Shown: positions 9,409-20,842 of the stretch, one piece after another
Layout of the letters: each line of letters opens with the position of its first letter
How positions within the stretch are numbered: the first letter of the stretch is position 1
Source of the DNA: Bidens hawaiensis
Lineage: Eukaryota > Streptophyta > Magnoliopsida > Asterales > Asteraceae
Assembly (NCBI GenBank): GCA_021521415.1
Contig: JAIQDT010000232.1
Coordinates: 310,001-374,000 of the forward strand
Length of the DNA: 64,000 nt
Reading direction: 5' to 3'
Notes under the pieces: model-generated
What the model was told of the DNA's origin: nothing
The model's database searches: none
Seen by the model: only the letters and a program-made list of their open reading frames with translations
Made by a program: the position numbers and the translations under genes

Positions 9409-10530
9409 ATGGCACCAAAACGGTCAGCTCAATTGTCAGAAGTGGATGTGGACCGTCTGATTGCTCGACAGTTAGAGGCGGCGATACCGGATAAAGTATC
9501 GCGCATCGCCGCCAGTATTAATAATACGACCAATCCAAGCCCTGCGAGCAATCAAACGACCACCAATAATGAGGGGGAACAAAATGTTAATCCTCCACCG
9601 AACGGTAACCCGATTCCGAGTAATGACGCACCGCCTAGGGTGGTCGTTACAGACAGTAATGGCCCTATACCTAGTGTAGAAACGAACCGCACTGAACCGA
9701 CTCCTGCAACTAAGGGATGTTCAATCAAAGATTTTATGTTGTGCAAGCCCCTAGAATTTAGCGGGTCTGAGGGACCAAATGGGTTGGTTAAGTGGATTGA
9801 GAAAATAGAGTCTGTTGTGAACATCAGTAACTGCCCTGAGGATTACGTTGTTAAGTATGCTACCTGCACGTTCACGGACCATGCCTTGACATGGTGGAAC
9901 ACAATAGTGCAAACTCGCGGTCAGGCAGCGACAAACCGCATGACCTGGGCAGAGCTTAAGGCCCTTGTACTGGAACATTTCTGCCCGAAAAACGAACTGC
10001 AGAAGTTAGAAAACGAATTGTGGAACCTGGAGATGCAGGGGGCAGGCCACTTGGGTTATACGAACCGATTTAATGAATTGTCGCGATTGGTGCCATGGTT
10101 GGTCACCCCGGAGTCAAAGAGGGTTGAGCGTTATATATGGGGACTAACTCCAGTAGTAAGGAGTATAGTCAACTCTGGGGGACACAAGACGTTTGAGGGT
10201 GCGGTGACGCAAGCTGGTATCGTCACATATGATTTCGTGAGAAGTGGGAAACTGAAGGTGGCAGGAGAGTCCGCTGGGGGAAAGCGAGGTACGTATGACA
10301 ATAGGATCCAGGAAAAGCAGCAAAATAAACGTGCTCGACCCGCTGCCCAGAACTACGCCATGACTAGTTCAGGCGGAAGGCAGGAACCGCAGACAAGGAC
10401 GTTTCCTAGGTGTGGGAAATGCGGTTACCAGCATGGTGGCGAGTGCAGGGGGGTAGTGTGCCACCGGTGTGGCAAGAATGGGCACTACGCACCGAGTTGT
10501 AGGAGGAACCTGAACAATCTGAACCGATAA
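9409..10530 (+). CDS. gag: Gag polyprotein (capsid and nucleocapsid)
   Basis: Gag forms the particle that packages element RNA. The ATG at 9409 is chosen because it directly follows a splice-acceptor-like TGTAG and the protein then starts MAPKRSAQ. Residues about 110-260 are the retrotransposon Gag domain, with the ALTWWN and MTWAELKALVLEHFCP signatures. Near the C-terminus is a CCHC zinc knuckle (CHRCGKNGHYAPSC) preceded by a second Cys-rich motif. The frame ends at TAA 10528-10530, but the same frame continues open into pol from 10531. In relatives gag-pol is one frame, so this stop is probably a point mutation; CAA to TAA fits. The flanking bases do not match the usual UAG CAR YYA readthrough context. 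Confidence 0.88.
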   Translation: MAPKRSAQLSEVDVDRLIARQLEAAIPDKVSRIAASINNTTNPSPASNQTTTNNEGEQNVNPPPNGNPIPSNDAPPRVVVTDSNGPIPSVETNRTEPTPATKGCSIKDFMLCKPLEFSGSEGPNGLVKWIEKIESVVNISNCPEDYVVKYATCTFTDHALTWWNTIVQTRGQAATNRMTWAELKALVLEHFCPKNELQKLENELWNLEMQGAGHLGYTNRFNELSRLVPWLVTPESKRVERYIWGLTPVVRSIVNSGGHKTFEGAVTQAGIVTYDFVRSGKLKVAGESAGGKRGTYDNRIQEKQQNKRARPAAQNYAMTSSGGRQEPQTRTFPRCGKCGYQHGGECRGVVCHRCGKNGHYAPSCRRNLNNLNR

Positions 10531-13500
10531 CCGCAACCTATCCGTGCGCAACCATTTAGGACCCAACCAGCCCGAAAACAATACCCACAAGGAAACCAAA
10601 TGATGACCACCGGCCGTGCTTGCTTTGAATGCGGCAGCACAGATCACTTCAAAAGAGACTACCCGAAACTGAACCAGGGAGGAAATGGGAGACAAACAGT
10701 GGGTCAGGCATCGTCGTCCAATCCGGCGAGAGGCCGAGCTTTTGTGATGGGGGCGAACGAAGCACGCCAGGACCCCAGCGTAGTGACAGGTACATTCCTC
10801 GTCTCTGATCATTACGCTTCTGTATTATTTGATACGGGCGCCGATAGAAGTTTTGTCTCCGTTAAATTCCTATCGATAGCAAACCTTCCGATTAGTGTAA
10901 CCATAGAACCTTACACCGTAGAAGTCGCTAACGGTAAAACCATGATAGTTAATCAGATAGTTCGGAATTGCCATTTTATTCTGAACGATCAATCCTTCCT
11001 GATTGACTTATTACCGGTAGAATTAGGTAGTTTTGACGTGATAGTGGGAATGGATTGGTTAGCACGTAACAAAGTCGAAATAAACTGTGAAAAGAAAATC
11101 GTCAAGATCCGGGTGTCGGATGACGAAGAGGTGTTAGTGCAAGGAGAGAAGTCAGGCACAATGATACCATTTATATCCCACTTCAAGGTGATAAAATATA
11201 TATGCCAGGGATGCGTGGCGTATCTAGCAAGCTTGACGGCCACAGATTTTGATGAGAAACGGGTGGATGATATCCCGGTGGTACGCGAATTTCCACAAGT
11301 TTTCCCAGAAGAACTTCCGGGATTACCGCCAACCCGACAGGTCGAATTCAGAATCGATTTAATACCTCAAGCTGGCCCCGTTGCTAAAGCACCTTACAGA
11401 CTTGCACCGTCCGAGATGCAAGAATTATCCAATCAGTTGCAAGAATTGTTGGATAAAGGATTTATACGTCCTAGTCATTTCCCGTGGGGTGCACCTGTAT
11501 TATTCGTGAAAAAGAAGGACGGGAGCCTTAGAATGTGCATTGATTACAGGGAGTTGAACAAGTTAACAATCAAAAATAGGTACCCTCTTCCCCGAATTGA
11601 TGACCTGTTTGACCAGCTGCAAGGTGCGAGCTATTTCTCAAAAATCGATCTTAGATCGGGATACCATCAGGTTAGAATTCAGGAAGAAGATATCCCAAAA
11701 ACCGCATTCCGGACTCGCTACGGCCATTACGAGTTCTTAGTTATGCCTTTCGGGCTAACAAATGCGCCGGCAGGGTTCATGGACCTCATGAATCGAGTCT
11801 GTAAACCCTATCTCGACAAATTCGTCATCGTGTTTATTGACGATATTTTGATCTACTCGAAAAGTAAAGAAGAGCACGAGCAACACTTAAGAATAATTTT
11901 AGAGCTTCTGAATCAGGAGAAGTTGTATGCAAAATTCTCCAAGTGTAACTTCTGGTTACAAGAAGTGCAATTCCTCGGTCACGTCGTAAACCATCAAGGA
12001 ATACACGTTGATCAGAGTAAGGTTGAAGCAATTAAGAATTGGCAAGCGCCTAAATCGCCAAAGGAAATCCGCCAATTCTTAGGCTTAGCTGGATATTATC
12101 GTCGATTTATAGAGAACTTTTCCAGCATCTCCCAACCTTTAACTCTCCTGACTCAAAAGGATCGAAAGTATGAATGGGGAGAAGAGCCAGAAACGGCGTT
12201 TCAAACGTTAAAGCAAAAATTGTGCCAAGCGCCGATTTTAAGTCTCCCCGATGGAGACGATGGTTTTGTCGCGTATTGTGACGCATCGCGTAGGGGGTTA
12301 GGATGCGTGTTGATGCAGAATAATAAGGTTATAGCCTATGCTTCCCGACAGTTAAAAGTACATGAGAAAAATTACACTACTCACGACTTAGAACTGGGAG
12401 CGGTTATCTTCGCACTTAAAATCTGTAGACATTATCTCTACGGTACGAAGTGCACCATCTTCACCGATCATAAAAGTTTGCAGCACATATTCGATCAGAA
12501 AGAACTGAATATGAGGCAACGAAGATGGGTCGAGTTGTTAAGCGATTATGACTGTGACATCCGTTATCACCCCGGCAAGGCTAACGTCGTAGCCAATGCC
12601 TTGAGTAGGAAAGATCGGGTTAAGCCATTGCGAGTGCGAGCACTGGGGATGATAGTCCAGTCGAACCTTTCGGACCTGATTCGAGTCGCTCAACGTGAGG
12701 CGTTGAAAGAGGAACAATTGGAAAAGGAGGGACTTTACGGCAATGAGAAGAATTTCGAACAGCGCGTGGACGAAATTCTCTATTTAAAAAATCGGATTTG
12801 GATCCCGACCCTCCATGACCTTCGTGAATTAATCATGAACGAAGCGCATAGATCGAAATATTCCATACATCCGGGATCGGATAAGATGTACAAGGATGTG
12901 AAGGAGTTCTACTGGTGGCCGGGTATGAAAAAGGACATAGCAACGTATGTCGGTAAGTGCACGACTTGTGCGAGAGTTAAGGCGGAGCACCAGAAACCCT
13001 CGGGGATGTTACAACAACCAGAAATTCCCGAATGGAAGTGGGAGCAAATCACGATGGATTTTGTGACACATCTTCCTAAAACGTCCCGAGGACATGATGC
13101 AATTTGGGTAATCGTAGATCGATTAACCAAGTCGGCACATTTTATCCCGATTAGGAATAATTATAACACTGAGAGACTTGCGCAGATTTATATAAATGAA
13201 ATTGTGTCTCGTCATGGGATACCCATCTCAATCATCTCCGATCGGGATAGCCATTTCACCTCCAATCTATGGCAAGCTGTGCAAGAAGCGCTGGGAACGC
13301 GCATTGATCTAAGCACAGCTTACCACCCTCAAACCGATGGTCAGTCTGAGAGGACCATCCAAACCCAGGAGGATTTGCTTTGTGCATGCGTACTGGATTT
13401 TAAGGGAAATTGGGATCAACATCTCCCACTCGTTGAATTTTCCTATAATAACAGTTACCATAGCAGTATAAAGGCAGCGCCTTACGAAGCATTGTACGGT

Positions 13501-13704
13501 TGGAAGTGCCGATCACCACTCTGTTGGACTGAAGTGGGCGACACTCAGGTTATTAGATCAGACCTGGTCCAGGAAACGACCAGCAAAATCCTTGAAATTA
13601 GGAACAATCTGAAGGCCGCGCGGGATCGGCAGAAGAGTTATGCTGATACCCGTAGAAAACCGTTGTCGTTTGAGAAAGGTGATAAAGTGTATTTGAAGGT
13701 ATAA
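10531..13704 (+). CDS. pol: Pol polyprotein: protease, RT, RNase H, integrase
   Basis: The first ATG is at 10600, but the frame is continuous with gag. Numbering from 10600, a zinc knuckle at 9-23 has Tyr in place of its last Cys ligand. The aspartic protease has DTGA at 78. The reverse transcriptase has the FIDD active site at 411-414. RNase H has its first Asp at 561. Integrase has an HHCC zinc-binding region near 745-790 and a D,D35E core at D820, D881 and E917. All catalytic residues checked are present. The frame ends at TAA 13702-13704, inside the linker after the integrase core where relatives continue. With the gag stop and the changes downstream, a full polyprotein cannot be made. 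Confidence 0.93.
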   Translation, partial: PQPIRAQPFRTQPARKQYPQGNQMMTTGRACFECGSTDHFKRDYPKLNQGGNGRQTVGQASSSNPARGRAFVMGANEARQDPSVVTGTFLVSDHYASVLFDTGADRSFVSVKFLSIANLPISVTIEPYTVEVANGKTMIVNQIVRNCHFILNDQSFLIDLLPVELGSFDVIVGMDWLARNKVEINCEKKIVKIRVSDDEEVLVQGEKSGTMIPFISHFKVIKYICQGCVAYLASLTATDFDEKRVDDIPVVREFPQVFPEELPGLPPTRQVEFRIDLIPQAGPVAKAPYRLAPSEMQELSNQLQELLDKGFIRPSHFPWGAPVLFVKKKDGSLRMCIDYRELNKLTIKNRYPLPRIDDLFDQLQGASYFSKIDLRSGYHQVRIQEEDIPKTAFRTRYGHYEFLVMPFGLTNAPAGFMDLMNRVCKPYLDKFVIVFIDDILIYSKSKEEHEQHLRIILELLNQEKLYAKFSKCNFWLQEVQFLGHVVNHQGIHVDQSKVEAIKNWQAPKSPKEIRQFLGLAGYYRRFIENFSSISQPLTLLTQKDRKYEWGEEPETAFQTLKQKLCQAPILSLPDGDDGFVAYCDASRRGLGCVLMQNNKVIAYASRQLKVHEKNYTTHDLELGAVIFALKICRHYLYGTKCTIFTDHKSLQHIFDQKELNMRQRRWVELLSDYDCDIRYHPGKANVVANALSRKDRVKPLRVRALGMIVQSNLSDLIRVAQREALKEEQLEKEGLYGNEKNFEQRVDEILYLKNRIWIPTLHDLRELIMNEAHRSKYSIHPGSDKMYKDVKEFYWWPGMKKDIATYVGKCTTCARVKAEHQKPSGMLQQPEIPEWKWEQITMDFVTHLPKTSRGHDAIWVIVDRLTKSAHFIPIRNNYNTERLAQIYINEIVSRHGIPISIISDRDSHFTSNLWQAVQEALGTRIDLSTAYHPQTDGQSERTIQTQEDLLCACVLDFKGNWDQHLPLVEFSYNNSYHSSIKAAPYEALYGWKCRSPLCWTEVGDTQVIRSDLVQETTSKILEIRNNLKAARDRQKSYADTRRKPLSFEKGDKVYLKV

Positions 13705-14112
13705 CCTTGGAAGGGTGTAGTCAGATTTGGAAAGGCGGGGAAGTTAGCCCCGAGATATATTGGCCATTCAATATTACGGAAAAAATCGGTCCCGTAGCAT
13801 ACCAATTAGAACTACCCTATGAACTGAGTGCAGTTCACAACGTGTTTCACGTATCGAACTTGAAAAGATGTCTGGCGGATGAGACATCGGTGTTACCTTT
13901 AGAGGGTGTCCAAATAAGTGATAAGCTCAATTTCGTAGAGGAACACATAGAAATAGTAGACGGGAAAATCAAGCAACTTAGACACAATAAGATTTCGTTG
14001 GTCAAAGTTAGATGGAATTCGCAACGAGGCCCATAATATACATGGGAACGAAAGGACGAATTCTGGAAGAAATACCCCTATCTATTTCCTCAAAAGGAAG
14101 TAGTCGACGCGT
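13705..14112 (+). pseudogene. integrase C-terminus and chromodomain-like tail
   Basis: Continues pol after the stop. The first ~60 bases are in the pol frame, then a one-base loss near 13767 shifts the frame. The next stretch contains YQLELP, HNVFHVSNLK and a chromodomain-like segment (VDGKIKQLRHNKI, VKVRWNSQRGP). A further TAA at 14034 follows RGP, where the family usually has an acidic residue and YTWE. The last residues before the polypurine tract are YPYLFP-like. Chromodomain tails guide chromovirus integration to particular chromatin; this one is disrupted. Confidence 0.85.
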
Positions 14113-14113
14113 A

Positions 14114-14133
14114 AAATTTCGAGGACGAAATTT
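14114..14133 (+). promoter_or_regulatory. conserved hairpin before the polypurine tract
   Basis: AAATTTCG, loop AGGA, CGAAATTT: an 8-bp stem. Counterparts with different but still paired bases sit at the same place in three other elements here (26667-26684, 36079-36098 and 58813-58831). Confidence 0.7.
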
Positions 14134-14140
14134 CTGTTAC

Positions 14141-14150
14141 GGGGGGAGAA
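14141..14150 (+). promoter_or_regulatory. polypurine tract
   Basis: GGGGGGAGAA directly abuts the 3' LTR, as needed for plus-strand priming. Confidence 0.92.
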
Positions 14151-17100
14151 TGTAACGATTCCGGAAAAATCAGGTATACCCTAGCCGGTATATACTACTT
14201 ATGTGTTATTTAATAAGGAATATATGAATTATAATGCGTTGATACGACTATGTATGATTCACAGTACGGATTATACTCGAGTATACAGTTAATCGTATTG
14301 GAAATACGATCAACCGATTAACGGTTGTTGAAACCCGAACAAATCAAGGATTACATTATAGACGAGATATATGATATTTAGTGATGTTTACGAAGTATTA
14401 AAGCTTCGGGATAAGTGAATTAAAGCACAAAAAAGAATTTTCGATTTAATGGTACGTCGGTATGTTAAACGAAACCTTTAATACCAAACCGAGCAAGAGA
14501 CGATCGATCAAGCCGAAAAAGATGCGCGATTATTAATAATATGATGTTCTAAGATAATAAATGCCATGGTTTAAGTTTTTAAAGTTATTAAATCGGTTTT
14601 ATATAAATTTCATTTTAAGCCGAAAACGACCATTTTAGCCTCGTTTTAAGCTGAATTAAACATTTAACCGAAAAACGAACTGAACCAGATTATCCAAAAC
14701 ATTATCCAGATTTCAGAAATCCAAATGAATTGCTAAAAATGGAGAAGTGGGTCCCACCCCACCCTCCTCTTTGGTCCGATCGGATAAGGGGGTAACACCC
14801 CTTACTTTGTTATTTTTTTTTTAAAAACAAACATCTCCATGATCTTCAACTCTCTCCATTCTATGATCTAAAGATCCAAAATTTTAGCAAGAAAACCGAG
14901 GTAAAAATCGAATTATGTACGTGTTCATCTTCTTTTCTTGAGTTCATTTGCAAGAAAATGAGGTTTCAAGTGAAAAAGGGTGAAAACCCGAGATGAAACC
15001 AATTCTTGCATGATCAAGTGATGTATACGGGTTATACAAGGGATCTTGGTCCAAGAAAGGAGTTAAACGAACCAAAAACGAATTTTTACGGTTTAAACTT
15101 TAGTTTTGAAACAATAACCGAAACTAAAGTTTAAGAGGATTGATGGTGAGTGTAACTTGCTTGGTATTGTGGTATGTTGGTTGTAGGTACTGTATTTAGT
15201 GGTAGATAAGGCGGAAAGACGAGTTTGTAGCTTGTAGTGGCGGAAAACAACAGGTATATTCGGTTTATGTTCGGTTATGAGTGTTTTGGACAGATTGTGG
15301 TACGTTTAGAGTTAGGATACGAAATTTCACAGAGATGGTCTACACATGAAAATATGAGATCTGTGAAATTTTGGTGATTTTTGGACAAATGATGAATATT
15401 TGGTGAATTTAATGCTCGGTTTTGGCTAAAAATGGGGAAAAATAGTTAAATATTATGAAAAAATCTGGAAAAATCCAGATAAGCTTTTTATAACATGTAA
15501 AAGTCACACACAAAATTTTGGGTCCGTTGGAGAAGTCTAAGTAGGCTTTTCGGTTAAACGAGTTCTAGGGTTTTCTAGCTTGGTTTTAGTGAAAATGGCA
15601 TGTAAAAAGAGATTTTGGTTCTGGAAAAATTACAGGGGACCATGTGGATGGCAGGGGTCATCCAGGAAAAATTTGGGATATTTCTAAGGTCATTTGGTAT
15701 TTACGACATATTTAGTGTTTAAATGGTGTTTAAAAATAGATAAATAAATTGTAAATATAAAAATTAATTCTGGAATATTTTTATAAAATTCCCCACTGTC
15801 AAAAAGTGATTTGTCCAAAATTTCAAGATCCGAGATTAAACGGATAATTATTTATGTAAAAACAAACTTTTAAAGTTTAAAACGCCTAAACCCGTAAAAT
15901 TCGCCTAAACGAGCTGACCGGTGTATAAAAACCCTAAAAATGGACTATTTTCATATAACTGAGTTAAACAATTAAAAATAAATCATCCGAAAATAATTCG
16001 GATGATTTGGGTAATTTTATCCGATTTAACAGTTTCCGGTACATTAAAGACGGAAACGGGTCACGCGGCCAATCGGGGCGTCTAAATCGAGCTCTAATTT
16101 CACAACTTTAATTAAATTATCAGACAACAACTATTTTCGGGTCGTGTGTGACCAAACTCATTTTTGAAACGTAAAAACGGATAACCGTGCTAGGCACGCA
16201 AAACGGGGAAAACGAACTAATATTAATTTTGACTACTAAACTCTAAACGATATCACAATCTGAGTCCGGAGAAGTGTTTCTGGGTTAACATTGCCCCCAG
16301 AACGGGTACAGTACTGGGTTAACAGTGTCCCCAGATGTACCGGTTAACACGGTTAAAGTTATATTAATAGTGATTGTATAGTAACGAACTTAGGGATCGT
16401 ATTACAGATCCGGATTAGTAGCTGCGTACTCTGTTACCTACTTGCTTACGAAAGGTGAGTTTCACGAGCCCCTTTTCCTGAATTGTTTTAAATATTTTCC
16501 CGGGGCGGAAAGCATGTTGTTACTAAAATGTTTAAGTACATACTGAACGCATAGATTTGCGTGTATTTATATATGTTTTATTGTACGGGAATCGTACGGA
16601 AATGTATTAAGATGGTAATTGTCTGAGTTACTAACATTGTAAGGCCCCGCAACACGAGTGATTAACTGAAAGCCGGTAGAGTGTGGATAGTACTATTGGT
16701 CTGACAAACCCAACTGGTCCGGCATGGATTTGCTGATGTTTCCCAGCCAGTTGCACATGTCTATTTTGTTTTTATTTATTTTGCTATGTAATATTAGGCA
16801 TAGCGGTTTGGGGCAGGTTCGTGGGCGGAGTATGCCACGGGGTTGTGTGTGGATAGTCAGAGGTTTCACTTGTGGGCTCAGCATAATTACATCGCTAATA
16901 TATGATTATTATAATGATTTGTCACTGTTTATTTAAATTAGTGAAACTCACCAACTATTCGTAGTTGACCCGTTTTCTTTACATGCTTTCTAGGTACTCC
17001 CAAACTGGAATAAGTGCTACATACTTGATGATGCGTGCTTTTTGTGGAAGCTTAATGATCTTTTTGTATTAATTATGTTAATGTACTGTTTGTAAAACTT

Positions 17101-17251
17101 ATGTGCTATCGCCTAGACGATAACTAAACTCGGAACAATGTAATATGATGTAAATTAATGTAGTGGTGTTTTCTTTATAAGTAATGCTGTTGATATCAGA
17201 TGTGTCTGTTGTATCCCGTTTACGTTTTCGCTGCGGTTACGGGGTGTTACA
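14151..17251 (+). repeat. 3' LTR
   Basis: 3101 bases, colinear with the 5' LTR. The differences seen are scattered substitutions and a few small indels (for example a short insertion near 14445). Confidence 0.95.
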
Positions 17252-17703
17252 GAATTGGTTTATCCCTCCATTTTGCAGCTCCGAGACTCTCCTGTTTACA
17301 AAATCATAAAAACTACAGATAAAGGATAATTAAAAAAAAAAATTAATGTCCAACTATATGCAAGGTCTACCTTGATCAATTTTTCCCAGACTTCTTCCTC
17401 TGTACCAAGTAATTTGGTGCTCGGATCCCATGAAAAACCGCTCATTGAATTCCCTTTAAGAACATCATAGAACTTAGAAAAATGCTCTTCGAGTGTTTTT
17501 AGTCTATTCTTTAGATGGTCTTTTGTGAGGTCCATTCCAAAAGCTTTGCTTAGTTCCTCCACCATGTTGGTGTAAGCTTGGGGAGTAAACGTGTCATCAA
17601 TTCTATTACCGTTGTCTTTCTCCGTAATCATTGCCTGCAAAAATACGGTGTCCATTGGAGTGGTCCAATGAAATCTTGTGGACGTTCCATCTTTTTTGCT
17701 CAT
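17252..17703 (-). pseudogene. Harbinger Myb/SANT-like protein, 5' part
   Basis: Begins MSKKDGTSTRFHWT at 17703. It has the plant Myb/SANT-like (Myb_DNA-bind_3 type) domain: WT at the start, a middle LKNRLKTL helix and FSWD near the end. The first exon ends at 17371 with AAG|GTAGAC. A 79-base intron (17292-17370) ends AAACAG, and a second exon runs into the gypsy insertion at GAATT (17252-17256). It continues in frame at 4964 downward, after removal of the insertion. In PIF/Harbinger elements this protein works with the transposase at the element ends. Confidence 0.88.
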
Positions 17704-17981
17704 GGCTAATTTCTACATAAACATATGAGAGTTTTATTCACAAATATGTATTATTAGTAAAATGTCTAACATAAACACTCATTATAAGAAACAAATATAT
17801 GCTAAAGTATACAACTAGCAAATCCATATGCTAATAACATCCAAATATAAAAATCTCATAAAGAAACTGAATTATCACTAACATTTTCATAAAAAAACTG
17901 AATAACAATGAGTTTCCAAAGGCCCAACGATATCTATGATTAACAAAGTTCAAGTTCCAAAAACTCCAAAATAGCTTATAA
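17704..17981. other. spacer between the two Harbinger genes
   Basis: AT-rich, about 280 bases. No coding supported. Both genes read leftward, so this is 3' of the transposase and 5' of the Myb-like gene. Confidence 0.6.
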
Positions 17982-19184
17982 TTAATTAGATATGTTAATT
18001 TCATTGTTTGGATACGACAAATATTGACTCCACATTTCATTTGCTATAGACTCTCTTATTTGTTCCCCTCTATCATCCATGGCTCTTGGAGCATGATCCT
18101 CTACATCTTGTGTGGCATTTAACACCTCTTGTGCAACTTCATCTTCAAGTTCTCGATCACGATCAACTTCAAGTAGATAATTGTGAAGAATGCAACAAGC
18201 CAAAAGTATTTGTGATTGTGTTTCACATGAGTAGAACGGCTCGGTTGTACTTATAATTATTGGAAATCTTCTCTTTAAAACGCCAAACGCCCTTTCAATA
18301 GAGTTTCTTAGTGATGCATGTCGAAGGTTAAACAATTCTCTTGGATCCTGAGGTGCATGTTTTGAGTATTCCTTCAAGTGATACCTAACACCTCTATAAG
18401 GTGCTATGAGTGTACTTTTGAGTGGTCGACCACCATCCACTAAATAAAATTTACCATCTGGAGTATTTAATTTATCTTCCCTAGTAAGTGCATCTTTTAA
18501 GACTCTTGAATCAGACGCTGTGCCTTCCCAGCCACTTAAAACATATGCGAACTTCAAATCGAATGTGAAAGCAGCTAATACATTGATAGTTGGATATCCT
18601 TTCCGACCTCGATATCTCGGAGCATCTTTACTAGGTACTTTCACACGAATACGTGTTCCATAAATTGCTCCTATACAATCCTTAAAAAATGGATAAAATC
18701 TTCTTTTCTATTGAATTTGTTTTTGCACAGTATCACCGGTAGGTTGAATAAGATACTGGTCTTCTAATGATATAATTGCATTTAAGACTCTATGAAAATG
18801 CACGCTTGTTGCTGACCCAGATCGTTAATAAAACCAAGAGACGAAACGATTTCTAAAATCATTTCCGATTATATGCAAAAATCTTGCAACTTGTTCTTCA
18901 ATTGTCATACGTTGAGTTGATCGAAGACCACCATCACTTTCTAACTTTTGACATAATATCATAAATGCATTCTCACTCATACGAATTATTTGTCGACATT
19001 TTCCACCTGTTGCAAGTTCATGCAACATCTCTTCACGTACTTGTCGTCGATGTAACATCTCTTCTCCCCTAACACGATTTCCACTGCGATGTGTACGATG
19101 TGCTATAAGAGCTACCACTAAACAAACCAAATGAACGACAACTAAATGGTGTCGTCTCACCGCAAGAAATAGGTTATCGTTCAT
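17982..19184 (-). pseudogene. PIF/Harbinger DDE transposase, inactivated
   Basis: One frame runs from the ATG at 19182-19184 (MNDNLFLAVRRHH) to 17982 and is broken by two in-frame stops, TAA at about 18825 and TAG at 18708-18710. It has the N-terminal helix-turn-helix-like region with MTIEEQVARFLHI. The catalytic region follows: the first acidic residue should lie in GAI-D-GT, but the codon at 18660-18662 is TAT (Tyr). The second Asp in ASDSRVL and the Glu in SIERAFGVLKRRF are present. The ILLACCILHNYL helix and an acidic C-terminus complete the family pattern. Loss of the first Asp alone should abolish catalysis. Confidence 0.93.
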
Positions 19185-20057
19185 TATAAAAACAAGATCA
19201 AAACCTGTTTCAGTATAGCATATTTCTATGTAAACCATTATAATATGATAAAATAACCAAGTTTTAATATTAATCGACTAGGGTTGGACTAAAAAATCGA
19301 CTGTCAATATTATCATAATATTAAATCATACTCAGGTACCAAATCCTAATATTATCATAATATCAAAAATTGACTGTCAATATTATCATAATATTAATCG
19401 ACTGTTAATATTAAATGATCTGGTTCTCAGGTTTCATCATTCAGTGTGTTCAAATTTTGGTTTTGGTCCAAGATGGAGCCGGATATTTAACAAAGGTAAC
19501 ATCAACACATACACATGAATCCACAAAAAAATTACAGCAACCGACAAATCTTTATAGGATGACTGCTTTTTAAATCTCATTCATACATCAAAACGTCAAT
19601 ATATAAAAGAAACAAATAAAGAAAACTAAAAACCCAGTTCAAACATTAATTCTAAGTTTGTTGTTATATAATAATAATAACTAATAACTACCGTCGCAAA
19701 GGTTATATTAATATTAAAGAACTTTAGAAAAAAATATAAACTTACCAAAAGGATTCGAGAAAAGCTGCGAGAACTGGTGGAACAAGACAAGAAGATTATG
19801 GGTGTTCTTGACCTAATAAGCAATAAAGAAGATGAAGGAACGGCATAAGAAGATGAGTTTATGAGTTTGATTATGGGTAATATTGTAATTAGGTTTTGTT
19901 ATCCTTAGTAATCAGCCCATTTTTTGGGAGGATAATTTATTGAAAAAATACATCAATTTAATCTCTCCTAACACCTCCTACTCCTTTCCATCCTAAAAAA
20001 ACTCAAGAACACCCATTTTTTAACTATCCTTAGTTTTCCTTCCTTTACATCCTTTAA
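19185..20057. other. Harbinger right non-coding end
   Basis: AT-rich. AATATTATCATAATATTA-like and ATCGACTGT words repeat at 19263-19410. Near the end, CTCAAGAACACCC (about 19998) repeats the TIR core in the same inverted sense as the right TIR. This region would contain the transposase promoter. Confidence 0.65.
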
Positions 20058-20081
20058 AAAAAACTCAAGAACAGGGCGTAA
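20058..20081. repeat. Harbinger right TIR and TSD (TAA)
   Basis: Inverted copy of the left terminus, followed by TAA at 20079-20081. Confidence 0.9.
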
Positions 20082-20842
20082 GTGAGAGATGTGGGGTTGC
20101 CATTTGTTGTCTTTAGTGACTTAAGTAGAAAAGTGACATCCTATTGAATACAATTTTTTTTAACCGGGAATAAAATCCATTAAATCCATAAACACACATG
20201 GCTAAATAGTAAAAATAAGTAGGTAGTTTCTAAAAAAAACAACTAAACTTATAAAACGTACACATCGTATGATCAAATAAAAAAACAGTTTTTATTGTTT
20301 TTGTTAAAAAAAATATTCATATTTAATAAAGTTTATTTAATAAAATTTTTTTATGGAAATAAATGATGTCTCTTGAAATTTTAAAAAGGTAAATATTGTA
20401 TTTTTTATCTAAGGGCCTTTAACTATTTAATGTTATTTGTTTCTATTTCATCTCTTAATTTTTATTCTACCTTAATGTCAACCATACAAAACCAATAATT
20501 AATTGTATGTGTGGCTAGGATTTGGTTCTCAAAGTTCTTACAACTTAAGTGGTTCTCAAATTATATAAGGATGATTTATTTTAAGAACCATTTAAGTTTT
20601 AAGAACTATTTTTGTGGACTAGATTTAACCACATAATGAATCCATTAAAATAGTTAAAGGGTATTAAAGTCTTTTTCTCATCAAACCTTCTCTTCTAATT
20701 AAATCTCACAAATGTCACTTTCATTACTTACCAAACTCTCTCTCCTAATTAAAATCAAAACCTCATTCAATCAACTGCAAGGGTGAACACGGTGGTGGTT
20801 TCTTGCTAGTCCGTCACCACTGTCATTACCTTCTATTTGTGG
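20082..20842. other. AT-rich spacer with dispersed repeat copy 2
   Basis: No gene. About 20505-20715 contains GGTTCTCAAAGTTCTTA and then the AGTTTTAAGAACT...ATTTAACCACAT order also found at 1052-1190. Confidence 0.55.

Larger units (their letters stand above)
4970..17251 (+). mobile_element. Ty3/gypsy chromovirus (Tekay/Del-like), nearly complete
   Basis: A 12,282-base LTR retrotransposon with TG..CA ends, a GAATT target duplication, two 3.1 kb LTRs, an initiator-Met primer-binding site and a purine-rich tract. Its order of leader ORF, gag, protease, RT, RNase H, integrase and chromodomain-like tail, together with the very long LTRs, fits the Tekay/Del chromoviruses. By eye the LTRs differ at about 1-2% of positions, so the insertion is fairly recent. 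Gag-pol is broken by nonsense codons and one frameshift, so the copy cannot make a full polyprotein. Confidence 0.93.
3955..20078 (-). mobile_element. PIF/Harbinger DNA transposon, split by a gypsy element
   Basis: The terminal inverted repeat starting CGCC[T/C]TGTTCTTGAG is present at 3955-3975 and, inverted, at 20058-20078, with one mismatch in 21. Both ends are flanked by TAA (3952-3954 and 20079-20081), the 3-bp target duplication type of PIF/Harbinger. The element encodes the two proteins known for this superfamily, a Myb/SANT-like protein and a DDE transposase, both on the minus strand. Without the 12.3 kb gypsy insertion and its 5-bp duplication it is about 3.84 kb. Both genes carry inactivating changes, so this copy is dead but could be mobilised in trans because both ends are intact. 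Confidence 0.93.
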
